This document shows positions 1 to 7,672 of a DNA stretch of 11,082 nt, in pieces; the first letter of the stretch is position 1, and the number at the start of each line of letters is the position of its first letter. Below the pieces are notes generated by a model. That model was not told the DNA's origin. It made no database searches and worked only from the letters and a program-made list of their open reading frames with translations. Made by a program: the position numbers and the translations under genes. The stretch comes from Clostridiales bacterium (lineage in GTDB: Bacteria > Bacillota > Clostridia > Christensenellales > JAISNN01). The stretch lies in assembly GCA_031289865.1 (NCBI GenBank), contig JAITOQ010000194.1, positions 1 through 11,082 on the forward strand, given 5' to 3'.

Positions 1-1496
1 GCGACACCCTCCGCGCCTATCTCGACGGCTGTTACCGCGAGCATATCCTCCGCTCTAAGCGGAGCGGCGAAATGCGGCGGCAGCAAGAGAGCAAGCGAAA
101 ACCGAGCGTTATGAGATACGTCAAAAAATTTGAATTCGAGCTCTTTAAGGGGATAAAAATTTGGATGATGACCCCCGAAGTGGTTTCGGAAATCATGCCC
201 CTCGAAGCGGATTTATTTGACCTCCTTATCTTTGACGAGGCTTCGCAGATATATGTCGAAAAGGGCATTCCCGCCATTGCGAGAGCCAAAAAAGTCTTGA
301 TTGTCGGGGACCACAAACAGCTCCGCCCGTCGGGGCTTGGGATAGGGCGAGCGGATTTTGCCGAAGAGGAGAGCGAGGAAGCGGAGGAAAGCGAGGGGCT
401 TGCCGCACTTGAGGAGGAGAGTCTTCTCGACCTTGCGCGGTTTAAGTTTCCGTCCGTGGTTTTGGACTATCATTACCGCTCAAAGTATGAGGAATTGATC
501 GCTTTTTCAAATTACGCGTTCTATAAGGGGAGATTGCACGTTTCACCGAACGTAAGCCCGCCCGAAAAACCGCCGATAGAGGTCATAAAGGTCGAGGACG
601 GCAAGTGGATAGATAGGACAAACCTTGCGGAAGCGGAACGCGTCGTCAGACTTTTAAAGGACTTTTTTGCCTCGCGTAAAAAAGCTCAAACCGTAGGGAT
701 TATCACCTTTAACAGCTATCAAAGGGATCTCGTCATGGATCTTTTGGATAGAGAGGGCCGTACCGACCCCGCGTTTTCCGACGCGTTAAAACGCGAAACC
801 GAACGAAAGGAGAACGGCGAGGATATCGGCTTGTTTGTCAAAAATATCGAAAACGTACAAGGCGACGAGAGAGATTGTATCATTTTTTCGATAGCGTATG
901 CAAAGAACGAGAGCGGAAAGGTGGTGCGGAATTTTGGTTGGCTCAATCAGCGCGGCGGCGAAAACCGTTTAAACGTCGCTATTTCGAGGGCAAAGGAAAA
1001 AATCTATATAGTGACCTCTATAGAGCCGTTCGAGCTTTCCGTAGGCGATTTGGCAAACAACGGACCTAAGCTGTTTAAAAAATATTTGGAATACGCTTGC
1101 GCCGTCAGCCGCGGTGACAAAGCGGCGGCGAGAACTATACTCATAGGACTTTGCGGCGAAACGACAGAAGCCGACATTTCTACCGCCGATACGGAATTTG
1201 AAGACGCGGTATACGAGTCTCTCGCCGGCGCGGGCTATGAGGTCGAGCGCGGAATAGGAATCGGCGGCTATAGGATAGACCTTGCCGTAAAAAAAGACGG
1301 AAAATATCTCTTGGGAATCGAATGCGACGGCAAGCTTTACATAGGCTCCGACAGTACGCGTGAACGCGACGTTCACCGCCAAAAGTATCTGGAATCCCGC
1401 GGTTGGAGTATCTATCGCCTCCGCGCCAACCGTTGGTGGCGCGATCCGAAAGGGGAAATCGCGAGAATTGCTAAGCAACTAAAAGCTAAAAACTAA
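1..1496 (+). CDS. SF1 DNA helicase fused to Vsr/MTES_1575-like nuclease, 5' partial
   Basis: The frame is open from base 3 to the TAA at 1494-1496, so the ATG at 72 is internal and the gene enters from outside the window. Residues are counted from that ATG. Helicase motifs of superfamily 1 are visible: Walker B DEASQ at 55-59, motif III GDHKQLRP at 79-86, YHYRSKYEE at 133-141, VQGDERD at 262-268 and the arginine-finger motif NVAISRAKEK at 301-310. The Walker A motif must lie upstream of the window. A Glu-rich insert (97-117) separates motif III from the next motif. The C-terminus (about 374-463) is a PD-(D/E)XK nuclease of the Vsr-like MTES_1575 type: E375, D403 in RIDLAV, then E417-C-D419, and RERD..RQKYLESRGW. 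Large proteins with this order often carry DUF4011 at the N-terminus and resemble the single-gene antiphage helicase-Vsr type (Hhe), as I recall it. That role is inference. The last codons LKAKN and the stop lie in a heptamer repeat array. Confidence 0.9.
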   Translation, partial: DTLRAYLDGCYREHILRSKRSGEMRRQQESKRKPSVMRYVKKFEFELFKGIKIWMMTPEVVSEIMPLEADLFDLLIFDEASQIYVEKGIPAIARAKKVLIVGDHKQLRPSGLGIGRADFAEEESEEAEESEGLAALEEESLLDLARFKFPSVVLDYHYRSKYEELIAFSNYAFYKGRLHVSPNVSPPEKPPIEVIKVEDGKWIDRTNLAEAERVVRLLKDFFASRKKAQTVGIITFNSYQRDLVMDLLDREGRTDPAFSDALKRETERKENGEDIGLFVKNIENVQGDERDCIIFSIAYAKNESGKVVRNFGWLNQRGGENRLNVAISRAKEKIYIVTSIEPFELSVGDLANNGPKLFKKYLEYACAVSRGDKAAARTILIGLCGETTEADISTADTEFEDAVYESLAGAGYEVERGIGIGGYRIDLAVKKDGKYLLGIECDGKLYIGSDSTRERDVHRQKYLESRGWSIYRLRANRWWRDPKGEIARIAKQLKAKN

Positions 1497-1548
1497 AAGC
1501 TAAAAGCTAAAAACTAAAAGTTGAAAATTGAAAATTGAAAGTTGAAAA
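1479..1548 (+). repeat. Heptamer repeat array A (10 units)
   Basis: Ten uninterrupted 7-bp units: CTAAAAG, CTAAAAA, CTAAAAG, CTAAAAG, CTAAAAA, CTAAAAG, TTGAAAA, TTGAAAA, TTGAAAG, TTGAAAA. The first units encode the final residues and stop of the helicase. Each CTAAAAR unit carries TAA and each TTGAAAR unit carries TGA. Because 7 is not a multiple of 3, three consecutive units place a stop in every frame. Bases 1528-1557, which run past the array into TTAAGGTGT, match bases 9836-9865 exactly over 30 nt. Confidence 0.95.
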
Positions 1549-1631
1549 TTAAGGTGTTGAAAAAGTCGTTGTCATTATGAGCTTGCGAAGAATCTAAAAC
1601 GATTTCTCCGAAGAATACTTCTTCGTATCCT
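1549..1631. repeat. Spacer of dispersed repeat element 1, with GTCATT..GAAGAATCT motif
   Basis: This stretch lies between two heptamer arrays in opposite orientation, so the whole unit 1479-1666 resembles an element with inverted, degenerate ends. Bases 1571-1603 resemble the reverse complement of 7843-7877; the two share GTCATT.TGAGC and GCGAAGAATCT.AAACGAT. A small hairpin follows (CGAAGAA, 1609-1615, with TTCTTCG, 1619-1625). No coding potential and no convincing promoter for lemA was seen here. Confidence 0.7.
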
Positions 1632-1666
1632 TAACTTTCAACTTTCAACCCTCAACTTTCAACTTT
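1632..1666 (-). repeat. Heptamer repeat array B (5 units, inverted)
   Basis: Units on the + strand are TAACTTT, CAACTTT, CAACCCT, CAACTTT, CAACTTT, which are TTGAAAG-type units on the - strand. The array is inverted relative to array A and ends 25 bases before the lemA start, just upstream of its ribosome site. Confidence 0.9.
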
Positions 1667-1690
1667 AAAAAAAATAAGGAGATTAAAAAA

Positions 1691-2257
1691 ATGTCAACAC
1701 CCGCTATCATTGCCGTTGTTGCGGCAGGACTGCTCATTCTGATACTTTTGATTTGGGTCGTAAGCTTTTACAACCGTATCAAGGTCAAGGAAAACAATAT
1801 CGAAAACGCATTCGCACAGCTTGACGTTCAGTTTAAGCGGCGGTACGATCTGATACCCAACCTTGCCGACACAGTAAAGGGCTACACAAAACACGAAAGC
1901 GAAACCTTGACGGAGATCGTCAAGCTCCGCAATGCGGCGCAGAGCGCGGTGACCGTCGGCGAAAAGCTGTCCGCAAACGACAGACTTGAGGGTACGGGAA
2001 AGCTTATCCATGCGGTCATGGAGCAGTATCCCGAATTAAAAGCGAGCGAGCTGTTCGGTCGGTTGAGCGGCGATCTCGGCGAAACCGAAAACAAGTTTGC
2101 GCATTACCGTCAGTTTTTTAACGACGGCGTACTCATTTTTAATCGGGAAGTCGTCACGTTTCCGAATGTATTGCTTGCGCGGTTATTCCGTATAAACAAA
2201 AAGGAATACCTCTCGACGGAAGCCGCCGAACGCGAAAACGTAAGGGTGAAGTTTTAA
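1691..2257 (+). CDS. lemA: LemA family membrane protein
   Basis: This is a 188-residue protein, the usual length of the LemA family. One N-terminal membrane helix (about 4-27, AIIAVVAAGLLILILLIWVV) is followed by FYNRIKVKENNIENAFAQLD and the family core: QFKRRYDLIPNLADTVKGY (47-65), YPELKASELFGRL (113-125), ENKFAHYRQFFND (133-145) and FNREVVTFPNVLLA (150-163). The family is expected to have the short N-terminus outside and a long helical domain on the other side of the membrane. Its molecular role is not settled. The start is supported by AAGGAG at 1676-1681, 9 nt before the ATG. The TAA stop is immediately followed by the ATG of the DUF2207 gene, so the two are one transcription and translation unit, a pairing common in Bacillota. 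The final segment RINKKEYLSTEAAERENVRVKF has the usual charged tail. No clear promoter was found; the upstream gap is repeat sequence. Confidence 0.95.
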   Translation: MSTPAIIAVVAAGLLILILLIWVVSFYNRIKVKENNIENAFAQLDVQFKRRYDLIPNLADTVKGYTKHESETLTEIVKLRNAAQSAVTVGEKLSANDRLEGTGKLIHAVMEQYPELKASELFGRLSGDLGETENKFAHYRQFFNDGVLIFNREVVTFPNVLLARLFRINKKEYLSTEAAERENVRVKF

Positions 2258-4387
2258 ATGAAGAAACAAAAACTGTTTTTAGTCGTATTTTTTATCATAT
2301 GGTGTACGGGATTTTTCGGCGGGTTTGTCGGGGTGTTGGGCTATCAATTGCTGCGCCCAAAGGAGTACCGTGCGGAACGCTACAATTATTCTCATAGCTA
2401 TAGCGACCGCGCCGACATCGTAAAGGTAAATTACGATGGCGAACTCCAAACAAACGGCGATCTCTTTGTCAAGGAAACCTTGCGCTTTGACATATCTTCC
2501 GAAACGGCGTTTAGGGAGCTGTACCGCGAATTTGACTTGATCAAAGAATCAGGCACGGACGCGTATCAAGATAGCGGTTCTTTTAGCGTAGCCGAAATAA
2601 TAGACGGGGTAGAAGTGCCGTTAAAAAAAATATCCGCGCCGACGGTTGGTGACAATCGTGTTAAAGGGACGTTTGCGGTCGCAACGACTTCGACGCATAA
2701 GTTTGACGAGTTGCGTTGGTATATCGATATAAAAAAGGGTTCGCCGACATACGTCGTCACTTACACCTACAAAAACGTGCTTGACGTATATTCGGATACG
2801 GCGATACTCGATCTATTGCTATGGACGGGCGGTTCGGTAGAGTATATAAAGGAATACAGCGCGTCCGTCACCTTTCCCGACGGGGTGATAGACGGTGACT
2901 TTAAGTGTTTTGCTCACAATCAAAAAAGCTCCGAGACGACTTTAGACGGAAACAAATTGAGCTTGCATATCAAAAATCCGAAAGGCGCGGTCAATCTCGA
3001 TATGGGATTTATAGAGCTTCGCGCCGTCACGGGAGCAAACGCGCTCCCGATCTTTAACTCCGCGGTCAACCAAATCGCCGAACCTATGTACGCAAAAACC
3101 ATAAAACAAGAAGCGGATTGGGCGGCGGGACAAAAAAGCTTTGAAACGAAACAAATCGTCGATACTATTATAGATATCGTCTTTGCGCTTGCCGTTGCGG
3201 TCGGCGCGGTCGTACTTGTGAAGGCGCTTCGTCCGCGCATAGGCAGACGCTACAGACCGGCGGTCGATTATAAATATTTTAGGGATTTACCCGAATCGGG
3301 ATTTCTCTTGACCGCCGAACTTGCCGCCGCAAGGAGAACGGTAAAAAAGAACGTCATGGCGGGCGCGGTGATGAACTTGTGCGCTAACGAGTATATAGAA
3401 TTTTACAAAATCGATACGGAAAAGCAGTGGTCAAGCCGAAATATCGGTATAAAGCTTACGCCTAAAGGCGCGTCGGAGCTTGAAGCCGCCGCCGTCCCAA
3501 AAAAGACAAGAGCAAAAGCCGTTACCGAAACGGACGAGTCTTTAGAGGTCGCCGCCTTAAAAAAGACAAGGACGAGGATTAAGCCCGCAGCCGTTGCGGG
3601 ACTTTCGGGCTATGACGCGTTGGTTTTCAACTATTTTGTACAACTTGGATTGACGGCTAAACACCCGATTTGGCTCGCCGTTCTCACAAAGTCCTCCTCT
3701 CTCGGTTTTGCACAGCTATTCTATAAAAGTCAAGAGTCGGAGATCGAACGGGTACGCAAGGAAAGCGGGTTTTTTGAAACCGTTAAGGGAAAAGGAAAAA
3801 ACTTACACACGATTTTGCACGGCGTGACGATGGCGGCGGGACTTCTCTCCGCGATTGCCGTGTGTCTGCTTTCGATTGCGTTTTCGACGACCTTTTACGG
3901 GTTTGCCGTTTTTACGCCGATCGCGCTCCTATGGACGGGAGTTATCGTCGGGATCGGCGGGCTTTACGGCAGTCGGGACAATATCTTGACGCAAAAAGGT
4001 GAGGACGCGGCAGCGGAATGCACGGGGCTTTACAACTTTTTTAACGATATGACGAGAGTAAAAGAAGCCGATTTACCCGACGTTCGCCGCTTAGAGGAAT
4101 ATCTCGTATACGCGACCGCGCTCGGAGTCGGTAAAAAGGTAATAAAAGCTTTGCGCCTAAGATACCCTAAAGATTTTTCAAGCGGCACATATTTTAATCG
4201 GTACGGCGGCGACGGGTTTGCCGCGTCGTATATCGGACGCGCAGTAGGACACAGAACGAGTACCGCTCAAAGCTTCGGTTCGCCTACCTCCTTTAGCGGC
4301 GGCGGTTTTTCTTCGGGCGGCGGCGGAGGCTTTTCTTCGGGCGGCGGCGGCGGTCATGGCGGTGGTGGCGGCGGCGGCAGACATTGA
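2258..4387 (+). CDS. DUF2207 family predicted membrane protein with Gly-rich tail
   Basis: This is a 709-residue protein. The N-terminal hydrophobic segment (about 5-30) is followed by an extracytoplasmic beta-rich domain typical of DUF2207: DIVKVNYDGELQTNGDLFVKETL (53-75) and VVTYTYKNVLDVYSDTAIL (166-184). A second membrane helix lies at about 300-322, and a cytoplasmic region begins with RPRIGRRYRP. Two further helices fall at about 519-541 and 548-570. The family's C-terminal motif is present at 609-635 (RRLEEYLVYATALGVGKKV). The protein ends in a Ser/Gly tail (674-707) of GGGFSSGGGGG repeats, as in many members. A Lys/Arg-rich insert (about 413-443) contains KKTR twice. The ATG directly follows the lemA stop; an AAGGG at 2240-2244 inside lemA is the likely ribosome site. 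Function is unknown; the link to LemA suggests a shared envelope role. Confidence 0.9.
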   Translation: MKKQKLFLVVFFIIWCTGFFGGFVGVLGYQLLRPKEYRAERYNYSHSYSDRADIVKVNYDGELQTNGDLFVKETLRFDISSETAFRELYREFDLIKESGTDAYQDSGSFSVAEIIDGVEVPLKKISAPTVGDNRVKGTFAVATTSTHKFDELRWYIDIKKGSPTYVVTYTYKNVLDVYSDTAILDLLLWTGGSVEYIKEYSASVTFPDGVIDGDFKCFAHNQKSSETTLDGNKLSLHIKNPKGAVNLDMGFIELRAVTGANALPIFNSAVNQIAEPMYAKTIKQEADWAAGQKSFETKQIVDTIIDIVFALAVAVGAVVLVKALRPRIGRRYRPAVDYKYFRDLPESGFLLTAELAAARRTVKKNVMAGAVMNLCANEYIEFYKIDTEKQWSSRNIGIKLTPKGASELEAAAVPKKTRAKAVTETDESLEVAALKKTRTRIKPAAVAGLSGYDALVFNYFVQLGLTAKHPIWLAVLTKSSSLGFAQLFYKSQESEIERVRKESGFFETVKGKGKNLHTILHGVTMAAGLLSAIAVCLLSIAFSTTFYGFAVFTPIALLWTGVIVGIGGLYGSRDNILTQKGEDAAAECTGLYNFFNDMTRVKEADLPDVRRLEEYLVYATALGVGKKVIKALRLRYPKDFSSGTYFNRYGGDGFAASYIGRAVGHRTSTAQSFGSPTSFSGGGFSSGGGGGFSSGGGGGHGGGGGGGRH

Positions 4388-4393
4388 TATAAA

Positions 4394-4431
4394 AAAAAGA
4401 CTGTCTTTTGTTTTTTAAGACAGCCTTTTTT
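4394..4431. terminator. Intrinsic terminator, probably bidirectional
   Basis: The stem CTGTCTT (4401-4407) and AAGACAG (4417-4423) extends outward as AAAAAG and CTTTTT with one mismatch. A T-run follows on the + strand (4426-4431) and an A-run precedes it, which gives a T-run on the - strand. It starts 6 nt after the DUF2207 stop and sits between convergent genes, so it can serve both. Confidence 0.9.
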
Positions 4432-4523
4432 ATGCGGATACGGGACGATGTGTCATCGTCCCCTACAATAACATTTGTTTGTTATCAGAGCAATGAGTGA
4501 TATGCCATAAATTTTAATCCGCA
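4425..4523. repeat. Palindromic dispersed element, copy 1
   Basis: Homologous to 7882-7981 at about 91% identity by hand alignment. It is bounded by TGCGGAT (4433-4439) and ATCCGCA (4517-4523) and contains a perfect 9-bp hairpin GGGACGATG (4442-4450) and CATCGTCCC (4454-4462) with loop TGT. A second weak stem ATAACA/TGTTAT follows at about 4467-4484. Homology begins in the T-tail of the preceding terminator. Non-coding; MITE-like or REP-like by structure. No transposase is nearby. Confidence 0.85.
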
Positions 4524-4556
4524 ACTTTCAATTTTCAATTTTCAACTTTCAATTCA
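4522..4556 (-). repeat. Heptamer repeat array C (5 units)
   Basis: + strand units are CAACTTT, CAATTTT, CAATTTT, CAACTTT, CAATTCA. On the - strand this reads TTGAAAR and overlaps the end of the surface-protein gene, supplying its last Asn codon and TGA stop (4549-4551). Confidence 0.95.
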
Positions 4557-7545
4557 ATACGGTAATCTTTCCCGTTACGGGGTCTAATAGGCAAAGCTTG
4601 CCCGTACTCGCGGTGGTTGGGACGGCGTTTTGTACGAGCCACACGTCGAGGAAGTACACCTTGCCGTCCAAGACGGTTGCGCTTGATATGTTGTAGCCCG
4701 CTATGCCGTCGATTTTCGTCGGTGCGGCATTTGTCGTCATATCCACGCGGTACAGACCCTTTGAGGACGCGCCGAGCGGATTTGTCGTGTAGGCATAATA
4801 GTAGATGTAGTTTCCGACGACAAAGAAACTTCTTGCATCGGGTAGCGCGCCGAGACTTGCTATTTCGGTCGTTTTACCGAGGGCAATGTCGTAGACGACG
4901 AAACTGTTTTTTGTCAGAGTACTGTTTAGGAGATAGATTTTTCCGCTCGAAATCAAGTACTCATTCGGTTTGAAGTTTTCGACCGTGCTTGCGCTCCCTT
5001 GCGCAACATCAAACGCGTAGAGGTCGCCGCTTGCGACAAAGTAAATTTTTCCCTCATAGACGTAAATTTTTCGGTCGTCGAGGGATTTTGCGTTGTACAA
5101 AACCGTGTCTTCGCTTCCGTCGAATTTCATTCTGTTTAGGGTGTTTCCTCCCGACGCATTCATATAATAGATATACTCTCCCGAAAAGGCAAGCTGAATA
5201 CATTTATCCGTGGAGATTCGTTCGGTTTCGCCCGTTATGAGCGACATGCGGTAGAGGTCATAGTTGACGCCGAGCCGCACGGTCGCATAGAATAAGTAGC
5301 CGTCACGGATATCAAAATCCGTGACCTGCAGTCCCGTCAGCTTGTATTCGTTACCCGTGGACGGGTCGTATTTGTAGAGTCTGCCGCCGTCGCGCATGTT
5401 GATATAGTAGAGTGCGCCGTCGTATCCCGTCATTTTTTCATAGAAGGTGGTCAAAATAACGGTTTCCGTCGGCGGGGTAAAGCCCAACATGAGGTCGGTT
5501 TGTGCGTTTGTACTGAGATTGTAGCGGAAAATATGTTTGCTGTTTGCGCGGTAATAGTAGAGATAGGTTCCGTCGGTCGAGAGCGCGTACAGTTTGTCGG
5601 TGCTGCCGTCTACGAGCTTGCTTGCGCCCGACAATAGATCAGTGACGTCCTCCAAAATCCCGCTGCCGTCGGCTTTGGCTCGGTAAATTCCGTCACCGAA
5701 AAGCGTACTTGTCAAGAGATCGACGTTGACAAAATAGAGGTAATCGCCGATCTTTGTCAAATATTTTCCGTTGGAAATCGTTATGCGTTTGACGCGGTTG
5801 CTCTCGTCCGTGATCGGCAAGGACGGCGCGGAGCTTAGGTCTATACGGTAGATTTCCGCGGAAATGCCGATTCCCGCTAAGGTTTTGTGCCGCGTAAAAT
5901 ATAGGATACCGTCGTCGGCGATGAGTTCCGTAACCTTGTAGTCGTAGACAAGATCGGGTGTCGCGTTGTTTGCGCTTGACGAAACGCGGTAAAGCTTGCC
6001 GCTATCGTCCGCGTTTGCAAAGTAGATATAGCCGTTTAAGTAGGCGAGATAGTCGGATTTTACAGAGGTGAGCTTAGTCGGTACGGGGTCGACGGAAGTG
6101 TTATAAAGCTCGCTTATACTTACCTTGTATATCCCGTTTTTCGCGGTGGAAAAAATGAGATTGTTGACGGAGAAATAGAGATATGTCCCGTCCGAAATGA
6201 GATATTCGCCGTTGGTTTCCAAGAGGTTATCGCTGTTTCCGCTCCCGTCAAAGCCGCCGATTCCTTTGCTCAAAAGATATGATGAAAAGTAAAACAGCTT
6301 GCCGCCGCCGATCGTAAAATAGGTGGCGACCTCGTTGTTTACCTTGCTCACGCCGCCGCCGTTAGTATAAGCATACAAGCGGTTTCCGTCCAATGCGTTT
6401 TGGAAGTACAGCTTGCCGTTATAGAGCGCGGAAAAAAGCGGTTCTTCCACACCGTAGATACGGAGCGTCGCGGTCAGTACGAGGGTGTTGTAGTTTTGTC
6501 CGCTTACGGTTGCGCGAACGGTATAAGAGCCGACGTTTGTCGCGGAATTTACGCCGTTTTCGCCGCCCGTGTAGACGACAGACGCGCCGTTAGGGACATT
6601 GCCGACGATTTGAATCGAGTGCGCCTTTGCGTCATATTCAAAGTTACCGTTTGAAAAGGTGATGTCTAACAGATTTATCTTGTTTATCGTGAGCGTCGCA
6701 TTTAAAGTTTTTGTATTGTAATTCGGCGCGGAGACAGTCGCAACGATATTGTATGTTCCCGCATTCGCCGCGGAATTTTTACCATCCTCGCCGCCCGTGT
6801 AGACAACCGACGCGCCGTTTGGAAGGGTGCCGATGCCGACGAGGGAAAGAGTACGGGTATTTCCGTTGTAGTCAAATGCGTTGCCGCTAAAGGTGATAGA
6901 GCTGCTGAAGTTTAGCTTGTTGATTGTTAGCGTTGCATTTAAAGTTTTTGTATTGTAATTCGGCGCGGAGACAGTCGCGACGATATTGTATACGCCCGCA
7001 TTCGTCGCGGAATTTTTACCGTCCTCGCCGCCCGTGTAGACAACCGACGCGCCGTTTGGAAGGGTGCCGATGCCGACGAGGGAGAGTGTACGGGCATTTC
7101 CGTTGTAGTCAAATGCGTTGCCGCTAAAGGTGATAGAGCTGCTGAAGTTTAGCTTGTTGATTGTGAGCGTCGCGGTCAAGGTGAGGGGATTATAACCCTC
7201 CGCGGTGAGCGCCGCCGTCGCTTGATAAGTACCCGGCTCCGTGCCGGAGTTTGAGGTGTAGACAACGGACGTGCCTTCGGGTAGGACCGCCGCGGTAATA
7301 GTGATTGTGTGAGGTTGTCCGTCATAATCTACGGTTAGATTGTTAAAGGTTACGTTGCTAAAGCTATTTAGCTTAGGGTCGTTCCCGCTATCGCGTGTGC
7401 CGAGCCACACTCCGAGTCCCGTTCCCGCGCCGACAACGACGACGGCTGCTACGGCAATGATGATTTTGAGTTGTTTTGGATTGGTTGCCGCAAAGTTTTT
7501 GATTTTTCCGAATAGTTTTCTGAAAAAATCTTTGATTGCTTTCAT
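4549..7545 (-). CDS. Membrane-anchored surface protein with MBG-like repeats and DUF5050-like beta-propeller
   Basis: A 998-residue protein. The basic cytoplasmic N-terminus (1-27) and one membrane helix (about 28-49, IIIAVAAVVVVGAGTGLGVW) suggest an N-in, C-out topology. Four immunoglobulin-like repeats of the MBG/YDG type follow at about 60-131, 132-210, 211-289 and 290-365; each has a TF...YNG core, GASVVYTGGE.G.NSA and a closing TLTINK. Repeats 2 and 3 are nearly identical. From about 366 to the end there are about a dozen propeller-like units with the signature (D)G.(I/L)Y(Y/F)....(L/I)YR, for example DGTYLYFSVNN, IGDYLYFVNVD, YDGALYYINMRDGGRLYKY and SGEYIYYMNA, matching DUF5050-type domains. 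The start is set at 7545 because AGGAGG lies 10 nt upstream; a longer frame beginning with GTG at 7593 would initiate inside a terminator hairpin. No LPXTG or other sorting motif was found. The role is unknown; adhesion or a sensor ectodomain is a guess. Confidence 0.88.
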   Translation of the reverse strand: MKAIKDFFRKLFGKIKNFAATNPKQLKIIIAVAAVVVVGAGTGLGVWLGTRDSGNDPKLNSFSNVTFNNLTVDYDGQPHTITITAAVLPEGTSVVYTSNSGTEPGTYQATAALTAEGYNPLTLTATLTINKLNFSSSITFSGNAFDYNGNARTLSLVGIGTLPNGASVVYTGGEDGKNSATNAGVYNIVATVSAPNYNTKTLNATLTINKLNFSSSITFSGNAFDYNGNTRTLSLVGIGTLPNGASVVYTGGEDGKNSAANAGTYNIVATVSAPNYNTKTLNATLTINKINLLDITFSNGNFEYDAKAHSIQIVGNVPNGASVVYTGGENGVNSATNVGSYTVRATVSGQNYNTLVLTATLRIYGVEEPLFSALYNGKLYFQNALDGNRLYAYTNGGGVSKVNNEVATYFTIGGGKLFYFSSYLLSKGIGGFDGSGNSDNLLETNGEYLISDGTYLYFSVNNLIFSTAKNGIYKVSISELYNTSVDPVPTKLTSVKSDYLAYLNGYIYFANADDSGKLYRVSSSANNATPDLVYDYKVTELIADDGILYFTRHKTLAGIGISAEIYRIDLSSAPSLPITDESNRVKRITISNGKYLTKIGDYLYFVNVDLLTSTLFGDGIYRAKADGSGILEDVTDLLSGASKLVDGSTDKLYALSTDGTYLYYYRANSKHIFRYNLSTNAQTDLMLGFTPPTETVILTTFYEKMTGYDGALYYINMRDGGRLYKYDPSTGNEYKLTGLQVTDFDIRDGYLFYATVRLGVNYDLYRMSLITGETERISTDKCIQLAFSGEYIYYMNASGGNTLNRMKFDGSEDTVLYNAKSLDDRKIYVYEGKIYFVASGDLYAFDVAQGSASTVENFKPNEYLISSGKIYLLNSTLTKNSFVVYDIALGKTTEIASLGALPDARSFFVVGNYIYYYAYTTNPLGASSKGLYRVDMTTNAAPTKIDGIAGYNISSATVLDGKVYFLDVWLVQNAVPTTASTGKLCLLDPVTGKITVLN
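6699..7172. repeat. Tandem 237-bp duplication encoding MBG-like repeats 2 and 3
   Basis: Bases 6699-6935 and 6936-7172 align without gaps and differ at 11 of 237 positions by hand count. The period of 237 bp equals 79 codons, one MBG-like repeat. The flanking repeats 1 and 4 are much more diverged, which points to a recent in-frame duplication. Confidence 0.92.
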
Positions 7546-7555
7546 GTAAAAAAGT

Positions 7556-7561
7556 CCTCCT
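7556..7561 (-). promoter_or_regulatory. Ribosome binding site that fixes the surface-protein start
   Basis: Perfect AGGAGG on the - strand, 10 nt before the ATG at 7545-7543. It lies just after the T-run of the leader terminator, so translation of this gene requires read-through of that hairpin. Confidence 0.85.
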
Positions 7562-7564
7562 AAT

Positions 7565-7592
7565 AAAAAATGCGCCTCAATTAAGAGACGCA
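7565..7592 (-). terminator. Leader intrinsic terminator (attenuator)
   Basis: On the - strand TGCGTCTC (7592-7585), loop TTAATT, GAGGCGCA (7578-7571), then TTTTTT (7570-7565). The stem has 7 pairs and one mismatch. It lies between the promoter at 7714-7743 and the ribosome site at 7556-7561, the layout of a transcriptional attenuator. Confidence 0.75.
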
Positions 7593-7672
7593 CCCCAAAC
7601 TTGCGCTTCTCCTAATTGTTGCCACACAATTTCCAAGTAACGGAAAAAGAGAGAAGGGCATGATTTTGGCAT
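7577..7672 (-). CDS. Possible 31-codon leader peptide
   Basis: ATG (7672-7670) to TGA (7579-7577) on the - strand encodes MPKSCPSLFFRYLEIVWQQL followed by 11 residues ending ASLN. A GGAG lies only 4 nt before the ATG, closer than usual. The frame crosses the 3' half of the large inverted repeat and stops at the edge of the terminator loop, a position where a translating ribosome would affect which hairpin forms. No run of a regulatory amino acid is present (two separated Trp codons). It may be a chance frame. Confidence 0.2.
   Translation of the reverse strand: MPKSCPSLFFRYLEIVWQQLGEAQVWGASLN
7585..7611 (-). promoter_or_regulatory. Putative antiterminator hairpin
   Basis: On the - strand GAGAAGCGCA (7611-7602) can pair with TGCGTCTC (7592-7585) across a 9-nt loop: eight pairs with a 2-nt AG bulge. 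That 3' arm is the 5' arm of the terminator at 7565-7592, so the two folds exclude each other. This is an inference from pairing only. Confidence 0.45.

Noticed and set aside
1521..1548. TTGAAA in the heptamers as -35 promoter boxes for lemA.
   Set aside because: TTGAAA is one base from TTGACA, but no acceptable -10 lies 16-18 bp downstream of any unit.
1479..1666. A CRISPR-like array.
   Set aside because: The units are 7 bp with no unique spacers and no cas genes; this is a simple heptamer tandem array.
4297..4380. G-quadruplex in the Gly-rich tail of the DUF2207 gene.
   Set aside because: Tracts are mostly GG separated by single C, explained by GGC/GGT glycine codons; only weak two-layer structures would be possible.
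4617..5240. + strand Arg-rich frames across the surface-protein gene.
   Set aside because: No ribosome sites or motifs; they are antisense shadows of the propeller coding sequence.
7546..7593. A 16-codon N-terminal extension of the surface protein starting with GTG at 7593.
   Set aside because: It would start inside the terminator hairpin with no ribosome site, while AGGAGG sits ideally before the ATG at 7545. The extension also lacks any recognisable signal.
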